Origin: a virus
Length of the DNA: 64,000 nt
Direction: 5' to 3' (one strand)
Virus record (IMG/VR): IMGVR_UViG_3300028581_000014
Coordinates: 1-64,000 of that record
The notes beneath the pieces are model-generated. The model ran no database searches and was not told the DNA's origin. It was given only the letters and a program-made list of their open reading frames with translations. Numbering within the stretch: position 1 is the stretch's first letter; each line of letters opens with the position of its first letter. Shown here piece after piece: positions 7,714 through 14,976 of the stretch. Position numbers and translations under genes: made by a program.

Positions 7714-7725
7714 CCTCTTCCTTTT
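7698..7725. terminator. Bidirectional terminator between converging genes
   Basis: A near-perfect palindrome: AAAAGGAAGAGGT (7698-7710) and its complement (7713-7725), with A-runs on one side and T-runs on the other, so it can serve both the endonuclease gene (its TGA lies inside the hairpin) and the leftward DUF2828 gene ending at 7728. Confidence 0.8.
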
Positions 7726-7727
7726 AA

Positions 7728-9155
7728 TTATACTGTAATCTCTGCGTACCTATCTGAGTCGATTACCGACATCATCATACCGTATGGTGTCATTTCTTTA
7801 CCAGCCAACAAGTTGTTTAATATATTAACTGAGAAACCACTAATCAATGCAGTCCCATATGTATCAAAATGTACTGGCTTATTGCTATCATTCCTAGAAT
7901 GAAGGTTCCAATAAACTAATTTTGGCATTTCATATCCAGCCTTAGCGTATAAGGCCTCAACCATATCTTGGGCTGTCCAACCACAAACACTTCCTGAGTT
8001 GAACTCCATATCGGATAGAACAACAATCATTGTTGGCATTTCTTCTGGTGCAACCTTAGATTCAACGGCCTTATTCAAAAGCATTTCAAACGCTGCTTGA
8101 ATATTGGTGTCGAAACCAACAGAACGACTTAGTTGTCTAATTCTTTCAGACAGGCTACCTTTAAGGTATTGTAAGGTTGGGTTAGACGTAAACGTGATAA
8201 ACGCATCTTTAAATGGGCCTACGTTACGTTCAGATATATATATGCCCAATGACAACGCAACATCTATACATGAAACCGTTTGACTGTTACCAGCGGAACA
8301 AGACATTGAACTAGAAACGTCAACCATTGGTAATAACCTTTCTTTATTACCTTCCATATAGTTAGGTAATGCGGTCCATTGTGCGTTAGCACCACGTGTA
8401 TCACCATACTTCAAGTTCTTGACGATATCATACGGATACACAGCACCAGCGTTAATCTTAGTCTCACCTTTTTCAAGTGAAGTCAAGTAACTACCGAAAC
8501 GAATACTATCATGACGACTAAATGTTTTCATCAAATCGCTCATTGCTTTTGATGGTAATTTAGCGTAGTCAATACTATCCCAAGACCTTGAACACATTAA
8601 TTGTTCAACAGTATTTGAGTTTTCAACCAAAAGCTTACGATAAGCCTTTGGTGTTAGATTTAAGTATTTTAAAAGCTTAACCGCTTGGGCCTTGGCTTCT
8701 TTATTCTTAGTGTTTGGGCGTGGCATCCACTTGGCGCAAAGTCCATTCTTATCAGCCAAGCCACTAGCAATTAACGCTAGGGCAGCACTTTCAAGCCTAG
8801 TACCGAACAATGAAAGTAGGTCATCCCACCTTCCAAACTCACTTATTAGGTGCAAGTTCTTAGCCAAAGAATCAGTTCTGTTATCGGCAAGATATTGGAT
8901 AATATCCTTAAAGATTTGGCGTTCACCAGCACCACCACGGATGTCACGAACCCAAAATAAAAGCTTCATAGCTGTTAGAGGGTCTTCGGCATATGCCTTA
9001 GTAAAGACGCTAATTAAACGACTTTTCTCTTTACCCCGCATAGCACCAAATTGGAAGAAAAGGTCTACGCAAGAATTTAGTGATGACGAATTGGTAACCA
9101 TACCATTCGTTGTATAAGAATCTCTTGTTTGCATTGCTCTAAGTAAAGTAGTCAT
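7728..9155 (-). CDS. DUF2828 / TROVE-like protein with von Willebrand A domain
   Basis: A 475-residue protein. The N-terminal two thirds are helical and include the family-typical FWVRDIRGGAGERQIF at about 67-82 and SEFGRWDDLL at about 105-114. The C-terminal third is a vWA domain with a complete MIDAS start, Asp279-x-Ser281-x-Ser283 (VDVSSSMS), and a later LSDMEF. The combination resembles Ro60/TROVE and DUF2828 proteins, which bind structured RNA in other systems. RNA binding here is an inference. It has a strong host-type promoter at 9185-9215. Its 3' end is the apparent target of the neighbouring homing endonuclease cassette. Confidence 0.85.
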   Translation of the reverse strand: MTTLLRAMQTRDSYTTNGMVTNSSSLNSCVDLFFQFGAMRGKEKSRLISVFTKAYAEDPLTAMKLLFWVRDIRGGAGERQIFKDIIQYLADNRTDSLAKNLHLISEFGRWDDLLSLFGTRLESAALALIASGLADKNGLCAKWMPRPNTKNKEAKAQAVKLLKYLNLTPKAYRKLLVENSNTVEQLMCSRSWDSIDYAKLPSKAMSDLMKTFSRHDSIRFGSYLTSLEKGETKINAGAVYPYDIVKNLKYGDTRGANAQWTALPNYMEGNKERLLPMVDVSSSMSCSAGNSQTVSCIDVALSLGIYISERNVGPFKDAFITFTSNPTLQYLKGSLSERIRQLSRSVGFDTNIQAAFEMLLNKAVESKVAPEEMPTMIVVLSDMEFNSGSVCGWTAQDMVEALYAKAGYEMPKLVYWNLHSRNDSNKPVHFDTYGTALISGFSVNILNNLLAGKEMTPYGMMMSVIDSDRYAEITV

Positions 9156-9184
9156 AAAATTAGTTTTTGATAATTAATGTTCCA

Positions 9185-9215
9185 CAAAGGTACTAATAAA
9201 TTTATTACCTGTCAA
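9185..9215 (-). promoter_or_regulatory. Host-type Bacteroidota promoter for the DUF2828 gene
   Basis: Minus strand TTGACA (9210-9215) and TACCTTTG (9185-9192), with 20 nt between the TTG and the -7 box. This is among the best consensus matches in the window. Confidence 0.85.
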
Positions 9216-9240
9216 GTTTTTTTGTGATTATTTTTAAAGA

Positions 9241-9465
9241 TTATAGAGATTTCTTGAACTTAACGAGAATACCACCCAACATTACTTCAAATTCATCAGC
9301 TCTTTCAAAACTGGTACCATAAGGATTAGCCTTACGATACAGTTCTTCGTTTATTAAATCAAGCTCAGCTTCTGGTAAATCAAATAATAATGATAGTCCT
9401 CGTTTATGTATCTTTTCATTCTCGATTATTAACGAAACTGTTTCTATTAATTCCTGATAGGTCAT
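9241..9465 (-). CDS. Hypothetical protein, 74 aa
   Basis: A small acidic helical protein (YQELIETVSLIIENEKIHKRG, then FDLPEAELDLINEELYRKAN). No family is recognised. It overlaps nothing and follows the 70-residue gene by 1 nt, so both share a transcript. Confidence 0.7.
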   Translation of the reverse strand: MTYQELIETVSLIIENEKIHKRGLSLLFDLPEAELDLINEELYRKANPYGTSFERADEFEVMLGGILVKFKKSL

Positions 9466-9466
9466 A

Positions 9467-9679
9467 TTAAAATTTTGTAAGTATTTTTTTTATCTTGGTG
9501 AATAATCTTTGATACCAAGTTTCTTTTAATATCTTAAAACCATTTGGGTTCTTTTTTATTTCTTCACCTAGGCCATTTTTGATTTCACGAATAAATTGGG
9601 CCTTAAATACGTCAGTATTTTTGGTTTCACGCTTTAACATTAACTTCTCATAGTGTAACTCTTCCTCTAGTTTATCCAT
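9467..9679 (-). CDS. Hypothetical basic protein, 70 aa
   Basis: A Lys/Glu-rich helical protein with a basic C-terminus (WYQRLFTKIKKILTKF). Function is unknown. Upstream, the minus strand carries TTGACT (near 9720) and an A/T-rich box TATATT (near 9700), a plausible promoter but not a good match to TAnnTTTG. Confidence 0.68.
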   Translation of the reverse strand: MDKLEEELHYEKLMLKRETKNTDVFKAQFIREIKNGLGEEIKKNPNGFKILKETWYQRLFTKIKKILTKF

Positions 9680-9773
9680 ACAATTGTTTGGTCTAATATA
9701 ATCATAGATAACCTTAAGTCAAGTAATAAGGTGTTTACATTTTAATTTGATAGTAGTATACTTATAAAAAACT

Positions 9774-10109
9774 ATGGAAACACTTATTTTTATCTTGGTA
9801 TGTTATGGCTTTTGCAATATTATGATTTTTGGTTCAATCTTTCAGGGTTGGCGTAACCTATTAGCTAGGTTAGGTACTGGTGATTATAGTATACATAAAC
9901 TTTTTAGTTGCTTTATGTGCCTAGGCACGTGGGCTGGTATTGGATTGTCGTTAGCTATGTTTTATTACGGCTATGGGTCACATACACCTATTGGTTCATT
10001 AGGTTTAACCGATATCTATGTCGTTACACTATTAAATGGTCTATTAAGCTCAGCTGGTGTTTGGTTAACACACACATTACAAGAATCGTTCGAAAGAGCC
10101 TTTAAATAA
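9774..10109 (+). CDS. Small membrane protein, DUF1360-like
   Basis: A rightward 111-residue protein with three hydrophobic segments (about residues 3-22, 45-66 and 80-100). The motif LFSCFMCLGTWAGIGLS is typical of small DUF1360-type membrane proteins, in which a CxxC-like pair precedes a GxWxG membrane segment. Role is unknown; a membrane-modifying or superinfection function is possible but unsupported. It faces the leftward operon starting at 9679 and ends in a bidirectional terminator. Confidence 0.78.
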   Translation: METLIFILVCYGFCNIMIFGSIFQGWRNLLARLGTGDYSIHKLFSCFMCLGTWAGIGLSLAMFYYGYGSHTPIGSLGLTDIYVVTLLNGLLSSAGVWLTHTLQESFERAFK

Positions 10110-10111
10110 AA

Positions 10112-10129
10112 AAACCCCATCTGGGGTTT
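10112..10129. terminator. Bidirectional terminator
   Basis: AAACCCC (10112-10118), 4-nt loop, GGGGTTT (10123-10129), with A-rich and T-rich flanks. It separates the rightward gene ending at 10109 from the leftward gene ending at 10128 and overlaps the latter's stop codon. Confidence 0.75.
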
Positions 10130-10853
10130 ATTTATTGTCTATACAGATAGCACAAGCCTCATCTGGCCCACAGTCACATGTACCCTTACTTGTTACAGTT
10201 TTGGTTTTCGTTTTTGGTGGTAGTTCAATATTCTTAAGGGTATTATTTTTTATGACCTTATTGTGTTTTTGGGTTAATAACTGTCGATTTCGTTCACCTC
10301 TAGCTTCTTCCTCTAATATTTCCTTTTCCTCATCGGTCAATTCAATTGGATTACCTTCAGCATCTAGATATGTTTGTGGTGTCTGAGTATTAATTTCTTC
10401 AACATAAGGTAATTCTTGAGATGTTGGTTTAGCCATTATTTCAGGTGTTGAATCTAATGAGTCTAAATCAAACTCATCTAACTCAGGTAATAATTCTTCT
10501 TCCGAAATGGTAAACTTAAGTCTAGTTAATGTTTTTAAAGAATTCTTTTTAAATATTTCTTTCAATTCATTAACACGGACACGTAATAATTCGTGTTTTT
10601 TCTCTCTTTCTTGATTTAACTTAATAACCATTTCAACATACCCTAGTAATTCATCGACACCAATGCTTGGTTGGTCCGAATAAATCATGAAATAATTAAC
10701 CTCTTCATTACCCTTAAGTTTCTTAATACTAGAATCATCTGGTATAACCCAACCTTCTTTAAACAGGGCATCTACCAGTGGAACACCATCTTGATACCTA
10801 ATACCAATAACATAGGGTTGTAATGAATCTAATGTCTTTTGTATATTTGCCAT
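10128..10853 (-). CDS. Hypothetical protein with a C-terminal cysteine cluster, 241 aa
   Basis: The N-terminal 75 residues look like a small globular domain (QPYVIGIRYQDGVPLVDALF, then VNYFMIYSDQPSIGVDELLGY). A coiled-coil or helical acidic region follows at 80-190. The basic C-terminus ends in CDCGPDEACAICIDNK, a possible metal-binding cluster that recalls the end of the protein at 5989-6327. The first part is reminiscent of uncharacterised phage proteins; no function is assigned. It overlaps the end of a terminator and follows a small membrane-protein gene by 2 nt. Confidence 0.78.
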   Translation of the reverse strand: MANIQKTLDSLQPYVIGIRYQDGVPLVDALFKEGWVIPDDSSIKKLKGNEEVNYFMIYSDQPSIGVDELLGYVEMVIKLNQEREKKHELLRVRVNELKEIFKKNSLKTLTRLKFTISEEELLPELDEFDLDSLDSTPEIMAKPTSQELPYVEEINTQTPQTYLDAEGNPIELTDEEKEILEEEARGERNRQLLTQKHNKVIKNNTLKNIELPPKTKTKTVTSKGTCDCGPDEACAICIDNK

Positions 10854-10855
10854 AA

Positions 10856-11068
10856 TTAAAACCCAAAACCAGTTAGTAACGTCATTATTATATATGATAT
10901 TGATAATCCTAAATAAAATAAAGCTATTGGCGACAACTTATACTTAACAATAACCTCATCGGTTGATACCATGAGTGCTTGTGCGAAGTAATAAGCGTGT
11001 CTAATCGTTACCAAGCATGATAAGACAAATAAACACAATAATGCTTTATATATTAATAATTCTATCAT
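10856..11068 (-). CDS. Small membrane protein, 70 aa
   Basis: Two hydrophobic segments (residues about 4-22 and 45-67) separated by a polar loop that contains STDEVIVKYK. No family is recognised. It sits between the Hc1 gene and the 241-residue gene with gaps of 2 nt on both sides. Confidence 0.72.
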   Translation of the reverse strand: MIELLIYKALLCLFVLSCLVTIRHAYYFAQALMVSTDEVIVKYKLSPIALFYLGLSISYIIMTLLTGFGF

Positions 11069-11070
11069 AA

Positions 11071-11250
11071 TTACTTATCGGTTTTTTTCTTATCCGAAAC
11101 TTCTAAACGTAATGCTTGTGCTAATGATTTAACATCTTGTAAACCTTTTCTAAGTCTAACACCAGCGGCTTTATTTTCTTTTTCAAAAAATTTTGTTGCA
11201 TCATCTTCTAACCCAGCAACCAAGGCTTTTAGTTCATTAAATTTCTCCAT
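11071..11250 (-). CDS. Histone H1-like protein (Hc1 family), 59 aa
   Basis: Start ATG at 11250 and stop TAA at 11071-11073 give a 59-residue, Lys-rich protein: MEKFNELKALVAGLEDDA, then KFFEKENKAAGVRLRKGLQD, then a Lys-rich tail. This matches the pattern of the short Hc1-like proteins common in Bacteroidetes (FxxLxxLVxxLxxDxxKFxxKxNKAAGxRxRKGxQ). These proteins are DNA-binding and thought to shape the nucleoid. A phage copy may compact phage DNA or alter host chromatin. It overlaps the upstream gene by 14 nt. Confidence 0.85.
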   Translation of the reverse strand: MEKFNELKALVAGLEDDATKFFEKENKAAGVRLRKGLQDVKSLAQALRLEVSDKKKTDK

Positions 11251-11479
11251 CTTTGTTTTGTTTTGGAATATTGTTATTATTATTTATGTTAATCATATTA
11301 TTGAATTTGTGTAAGCTCATTTCAATAATTGATATTTTCTCTAAACATGTCTTTATGTCAGATATTTTTGTGTCTGTATCAACAACCGAATTAATAACCC
11401 TCTCCAACTCAACTTCTTGTTTTAATAAGTCAGTAGATAGTTCGGTTACAATAATGGTAAATAGTTTTTCAGCGTTCAT
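11237..11479 (-). CDS. Hypothetical protein, 80 aa
   Basis: A helical, probably coiled-coil protein with heptad-like hydrophobics at 5-60 and an Asn-rich C-terminus (INNNNN). It overlaps the Hc1 gene by 14 nt and so is likely co-translated with it. Function is unknown. Confidence 0.7.
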   Translation of the reverse strand: MNAEKLFTIIVTELSTDLLKQEVELERVINSVVDTDTKISDIKTCLEKISIIEMSLHKFNNMININNNNNIPKQNKDGEI

Positions 11480-11520
11480 TGGGTAAAGTTAATATTAATT
11501 TTATAGAAATAAAGAGTAAA

Positions 11521-11997
11521 TCAATTTTTTTTGCCATTTTGTAGCGATTCCTCAAAAATTCGATAAATATCAATTAACGTATCTATTTCGGCATTGGTTT
11601 TTGATTTACCATAATCGAAAATTTCATCCCATATTCTGAGGCTTGTTTTATCAATATAATTAGGTGATTGTTTTTCGACACTATAAAATGATTCTAGCGT
11701 GTATTCAAAAAAATAGTCGTATAGTTTTTTGCTTTCAATCAATACACCCTCAGTCTTAAAATTTCGTATATTTCTATACCAACACCAACTAAAATGTTTT
11801 ACTTGGTCGTGTATGTTGGTAACATCGTCACCTAAATAAGTATCAAATATTAACCATAACAATGACTTAGTAAAATCACCATATAATTCACACCTATCAT
11901 ATTGTATATTATTGGCGCTATATAGGAACTTAATGTTCTCTATACTCATAGGATTATTTATGTACGCCAGTATATTCCGTTTGCTATCATTATTCAT
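11521..11997 (-). CDS. Hypothetical protein, 158 aa
   Basis: A soluble alpha-helical protein, rich in aromatic residues (HFSWCWYRNIRNF, YDYFFEYTLESFY). I do not recognise a family. It sits between the endolysin gene and the Hc1 group, with a late-type box ahead of it at 12004-12012. Confidence 0.75.
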   Translation of the reverse strand: MNNDSKRNILAYINNPMSIENIKFLYSANNIQYDRCELYGDFTKSLLWLIFDTYLGDDVTNIHDQVKHFSWCWYRNIRNFKTEGVLIESKKLYDYFFEYTLESFYSVEKQSPNYIDKTSLRIWDEIFDYGKSKTNAEIDTLIDIYRIFEESLQNGKKN

Positions 11998-12003
11998 ACT
12001 AAC

Positions 12004-12012
12004 ATAAATATA
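12004..12012 (-). promoter_or_regulatory. Late-type motif before the 158-aa gene (weaker match)
   Basis: Minus strand ATATTTATG, one base off the recurrent ATATTTATA box, 6 nt ahead of the start at 11997. The short distance makes this a lower-confidence member of the set. Confidence 0.35.
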
Positions 12013-12036
12013 AATAACACTACTTAAAAATAAAGA

Positions 12037-12651
12037 TTAAGCCTTTAACCAACCGTAGTATTTATTGGTCTTTAGTATTCTATCATCTAAGCCATTTGTT
12101 CCACCATTAATTTTCTTGGTAATAAGTAGGATTGTATCTGAATTAACACCTTTGCTTGCAATATCCCATAATTTATTTTTGTCAAAATAGAATATAGCCG
12201 ATTCGAATGAATAATCTAACGCAACCAACTCTGGGTCAACCATAATCTCTGGTTTATTTAAATGGTCAGATAATTGTTTATAATTGTTTTTACCTGTAGT
12301 TTGCAAGGCCCCACGACCACGAAATGTATATCCATCTTTAGAAGCTTCGTCACCATTACCCATTCTATTGGCATAAACCCTTGAACCAATCATCTCAGGT
12401 TTTTTAGCGTATTGTTCGGCTAAATTACCAGGAAAATATTTACCGAATACTTTTTTTAGTCCAGCAACTGAATAATTTAAGTTCTCACTAAATAAAGTAA
12501 ACTCACCTGTCTCATGTGATGTTTGTCCAAAAAAATGGGCGGCCATCTCAGGTGACATTTTATAATAAGCAGCAGCTGCTTTAAGTGTTTTTGGTCCAAA
12601 AGAACCATCTGCCTTAACACCAATCTTTTCTTGAAGTTTAATTAGACTCAT
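12037..12651 (-). CDS. GH19-type endolysin
   Basis: A 204-residue glycoside hydrolase family 19 (chitinase-like) lysozyme that would cleave the peptidoglycan glycan chain at lysis. The first ~30 residues resemble a short peptidoglycan-binding segment (LQEKIGVKADGSFGPKTL). The catalytic helix carries QTSHETGEF with Glu47. GYTFRGRGALQTTGKNNY (about 110-127) is the conserved substrate-binding segment. KKINGGTNGLDDR completes the family pattern. There is no signal peptide, so release depends on a holin. It is the last gene of the operon that starts with the histidine kinase at 14883. Confidence 0.92.
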   Translation of the reverse strand: MSLIKLQEKIGVKADGSFGPKTLKAAAAYYKMSPEMAAHFFGQTSHETGEFTLFSENLNYSVAGLKKVFGKYFPGNLAEQYAKKPEMIGSRVYANRMGNGDEASKDGYTFRGRGALQTTGKNNYKQLSDHLNKPEIMVDPELVALDYSFESAIFYFDKNKLWDIASKGVNSDTILLITKKINGGTNGLDDRILKTNKYYGWLKA

Positions 12652-12656
12652 TTTGT

Positions 12657-13334
12657 TTATTTATTTTTATCTGAGGCGTATTTAACACCCATTATTGTAC
12701 CAACAATACTAAACGCATTTGTTAATAAGATACCAAACATATTGCTCCACGTTGAGCCAATATTTTCCGTTTCAGTATCCATATATATCGCAACTAAGTA
12801 TAGTACGGTTGTTGTTATACCTACACCAATTATTAAATATAATGCGCTTCGCACTATGGTGTTGATTAATTCATTTTGTGTTCTTTTTTGTAATACATCC
12901 AAATCATTTTCAACAATTTTAAAAGCATTTTCAGCGTTTATCCGTGCTAATTCTGATTTTTTCATCTCTTCCACCAATTCGTAGCTCATGGTCTCATTTT
13001 GGCTTTTCCAAATCTGTAATTCTTGATTTTTTAACTCAATTTGGTTTTTTGATTCCTCAATATTTTTTAACGTATTTTGTAGCTCTGACATCATGTTCTG
13101 ATTCTCAGCATTTAGTGACGATAACTCAATATTTTGTTGTTGTATTTGTTTGGTGATTTCAAGACGCTTACGCCTACGTTCAATATCGAGCGCATAACAC
13201 TCATCAAGATACTTCTTAAATTCATCATCAGAATCTGATAATATTAACCGAATAATATTTCCCTCTAACCCAATATTTTTCTTTTTGAGTAGTTCAATTA
13301 AATTCTTCTTTGTTATATCATCAAATTGTATCAT
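12657..13334 (-). CDS. Coiled-coil membrane protein in the lysis operon (holin candidate)
   Basis: A 225-residue protein. Residues about 45-160 form a long coiled coil (LNAENQNMMSELQNTLKNI...). Two hydrophobic segments lie at the C-terminus (about 163-188 and 197-218). It has no signal peptide, so the coiled coil should face the cytoplasm and the membrane hairpin end the protein. Its ATG (13334) overlaps the stop of the response-regulator gene. It lies 5 nt upstream of the endolysin. It could be a holin whose cytoplasmic domain receives input from the response regulator; that link is an inference. Confidence 0.78.
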   Translation of the reverse strand: MIQFDDITKKNLIELLKKKNIGLEGNIIRLILSDSDDEFKKYLDECYALDIERRRKRLEITKQIQQQNIELSSLNAENQNMMSELQNTLKNIEESKNQIELKNQELQIWKSQNETMSYELVEEMKKSELARINAENAFKIVENDLDVLQKRTQNELINTIVRSALYLIIGVGITTTVLYLVAIYMDTETENIGSTWSNMFGILLTNAFSIVGTIMGVKYASDKNK

Positions 13335-13765
13335 TACTTATATATCTTAAATGGAGCTGTTCTATTTTTATAGCTTGGGTAGTCTTTCTTAAATTCTTCT
13401 AACCTAGGTTCAATCTCGTCTGATTTAACTATCCAAAACTGTGCACCAGCTTGCAATGCTTTACTTTGCTCTTCAATTTCATTTGATGAAGATATGATAC
13501 CAATAACCACATGGTTACCATACTCGTAATTAATACGTCTTACCAATTCAATACCATCAAAGGATGAGCCGACCATATTTAAATCGACAAATACGCATTC
13601 TGGTTTTTCTTCTGGGGTTGCTTGCCAATTTTTAAACAGTTCACCAGCCTCATCAGCACTCTTTAGGCTTATTAACGATAACGTTATATCTAATAGACTG
13701 CAAGAATCTTCGAAAACTAAGTGGAATAAGTCTTCATCGTCCACCAACATTATTGATTCAATCAT
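13334..13765 (-). CDS. Single-domain response regulator (CheY-like)
   Basis: A 143-residue receiver domain with no output domain. The acidic pocket is D9-D10-E11 (MLVDDED), the phospho-acceptor is Asp61 (VFVDLNM), the switch Ser/Thr is at about 92-93 (GIISSS) and the conserved Lys is Lys114 (WIVKSD). It overlaps the histidine kinase gene by 4 nt (ATGA) and the downstream membrane-protein gene by 1 nt (TAATG), so the three are translated together. Without a DNA-binding domain it must act by binding a protein, plausibly the neighbouring membrane protein or the kinase. Confidence 0.92.
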   Translation of the reverse strand: MIESIMLVDDEDLFHLVFEDSCSLLDITLSLISLKSADEAGELFKNWQATPEEKPECVFVDLNMVGSSFDGIELVRRINYEYGNHVVIGIISSSNEIEEQSKALQAGAQFWIVKSDEIEPRLEEFKKDYPSYKNRTAPFKIYK

Positions 13766-14883
13766 TTTTCATTATTTAGTGTAATTATTATTTTCGTTCC
13801 GATACCCAATTTTTCTGACATCATTTTAAATCCGTGCTCTTCTAGTATTACCACACTTATATTTAATCCTAAACCAGTACCAGTTTCTAATTGGCCTTCT
13901 TTACGCATATATGGCTTAGAATATTGAAGGAATTCATCTTGTGACATCCCACGTCCATTATCTTGTATTATTATCCTGTTAGGGTCATCAGAATAAACCT
14001 TAACAAATCTTGTATTGCTATCGTTATATCTTAAACCATTCCTTATTAAATTATCTATTGAAGTGCAAAACAAAGCTTCATTAACCATTATCGTTGGTAA
14101 GCTATCATCCAGAATTACTTGTGATGAATACGCTGTTGTTGATAAGAAGCCAGTTAATATTTCTTTTATGTTACACTCAGTTTTTGTCATCAAAGCATCT
14201 TTCTTAACTAGATTGGTAAATTCATATACCCCCTTATAAACTTTTTGTGTATGTTTTAAACCCTCATTAATTAATTTAAACGGAGTCTCAATCTTTAACT
14301 TTTTCATTTCCGTTTTTTTAAGGATACGTTCAAGTGAACTTACACCCCTAGGTATATAAATATTTATACCTGAATGCATATCATGTCTTATTATCTTGGC
14401 CGCATGTTCAAGATATGTTTTTTTCTTTTCAACTTCAGCTAATGCTTTAATAATATTCGTTACATCCTGACTTATTGTAATATAACCTAATAGTTTACCG
14501 TTAATATCAAACTCACCTTTTATATGTATATCAATATGAAATATGTTTCCATCTTTACCTTTATTTATTAATATACCGTTCCAAATCTTTTTATCCTCAA
14601 GTACCTTTTTATACATCTCACTAAACATCTCTTTTGGTTGTTGACCAGAATTTAAAATATTATGGTCCTTACCCAATACTTCGTTTAATTTCCAGCCAGA
14701 TATATCCTCAAATTGCTTATTAACATATGTTATTTTACCATTTGAATCTGCTTTAGTTATAATAACCGCTTGGTTAATAAATGACTCTAATAGGTGTAAA
14801 TTGCTATTACTAAAAGACCTATAATTGACCAGTGCGTATATTAATAATTTAAACTCAAATAAGATATTTTTAATAAATTGCAT
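13762..14883 (-). CDS. PAS-domain sensor histidine kinase
   Basis: A 373-residue kinase. A PAS domain spans about 30-145 (AVIITKADSNGKITYVNKQF, GWKLNEVLGKDHN). The phospho-acceptor His167 lies in IIRHDMHSG. The ATPase domain (about 235-370) has the N box (IDNLIRNGLRYND), the G1 box (IQDNGRG, Asp308) and the G2 box (TGTGLGL). The N-terminal hydrophobic stretch (1-20) is weak, so it is probably cytoplasmic and senses through the PAS domain. It is first in a four-gene operon with the regulator, a membrane protein and the endolysin, under a late-type box at 14902-14910. It could have been acquired from a host, although the base composition looks like its neighbours. Confidence 0.93.
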   Translation of the reverse strand: MQFIKNILFEFKLLIYALVNYRSFSNSNLHLLESFINQAVIITKADSNGKITYVNKQFEDISGWKLNEVLGKDHNILNSGQQPKEMFSEMYKKVLEDKKIWNGILINKGKDGNIFHIDIHIKGEFDINGKLLGYITISQDVTNIIKALAEVEKKKTYLEHAAKIIRHDMHSGINIYIPRGVSSLERILKKTEMKKLKIETPFKLINEGLKHTQKVYKGVYEFTNLVKKDALMTKTECNIKEILTGFLSTTAYSSQVILDDSLPTIMVNEALFCTSIDNLIRNGLRYNDSNTRFVKVYSDDPNRIIIQDNGRGMSQDEFLQYSKPYMRKEGQLETGTGLGLNISVVILEEHGFKMMSEKLGIGTKIIITLNNEK

Positions 14884-14901
14884 CTTAAGAATTGATTTAA
14901 A

Positions 14902-14910
14902 TATAAATAC
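14902..14910 (-). promoter_or_regulatory. Late-type motif before the kinase-lysis operon
   Basis: Minus strand GTATTTATA, 18 nt from the start at 14883 and about 10 nt beyond the terminator at 14922-14949, the same terminator-then-box arrangement seen elsewhere. Confidence 0.5.
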
Positions 14911-14921
14911 CTATAGAAAAG

Positions 14922-14949
14922 CAAAACCCCCAAATATTTGGGGGTTTTG
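14922..14949. terminator. Perfect palindromic terminator
   Basis: A 28-nt perfect palindrome, CAAAACCCCCAAAT and its complement, ending in GGGGGTTTTGTT. It ends the transcript of the 712-residue gene, which stops at 14977. Confidence 0.88.
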
Positions 14950-14976
14950 TTATAAAAATATAAATTAATTTACATA

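Noticed and set aside
8692-9117. Plus-strand open frame opposite the DUF2828 gene
   Set aside because: Antisense shadow of a well-conserved gene; no independent signals.
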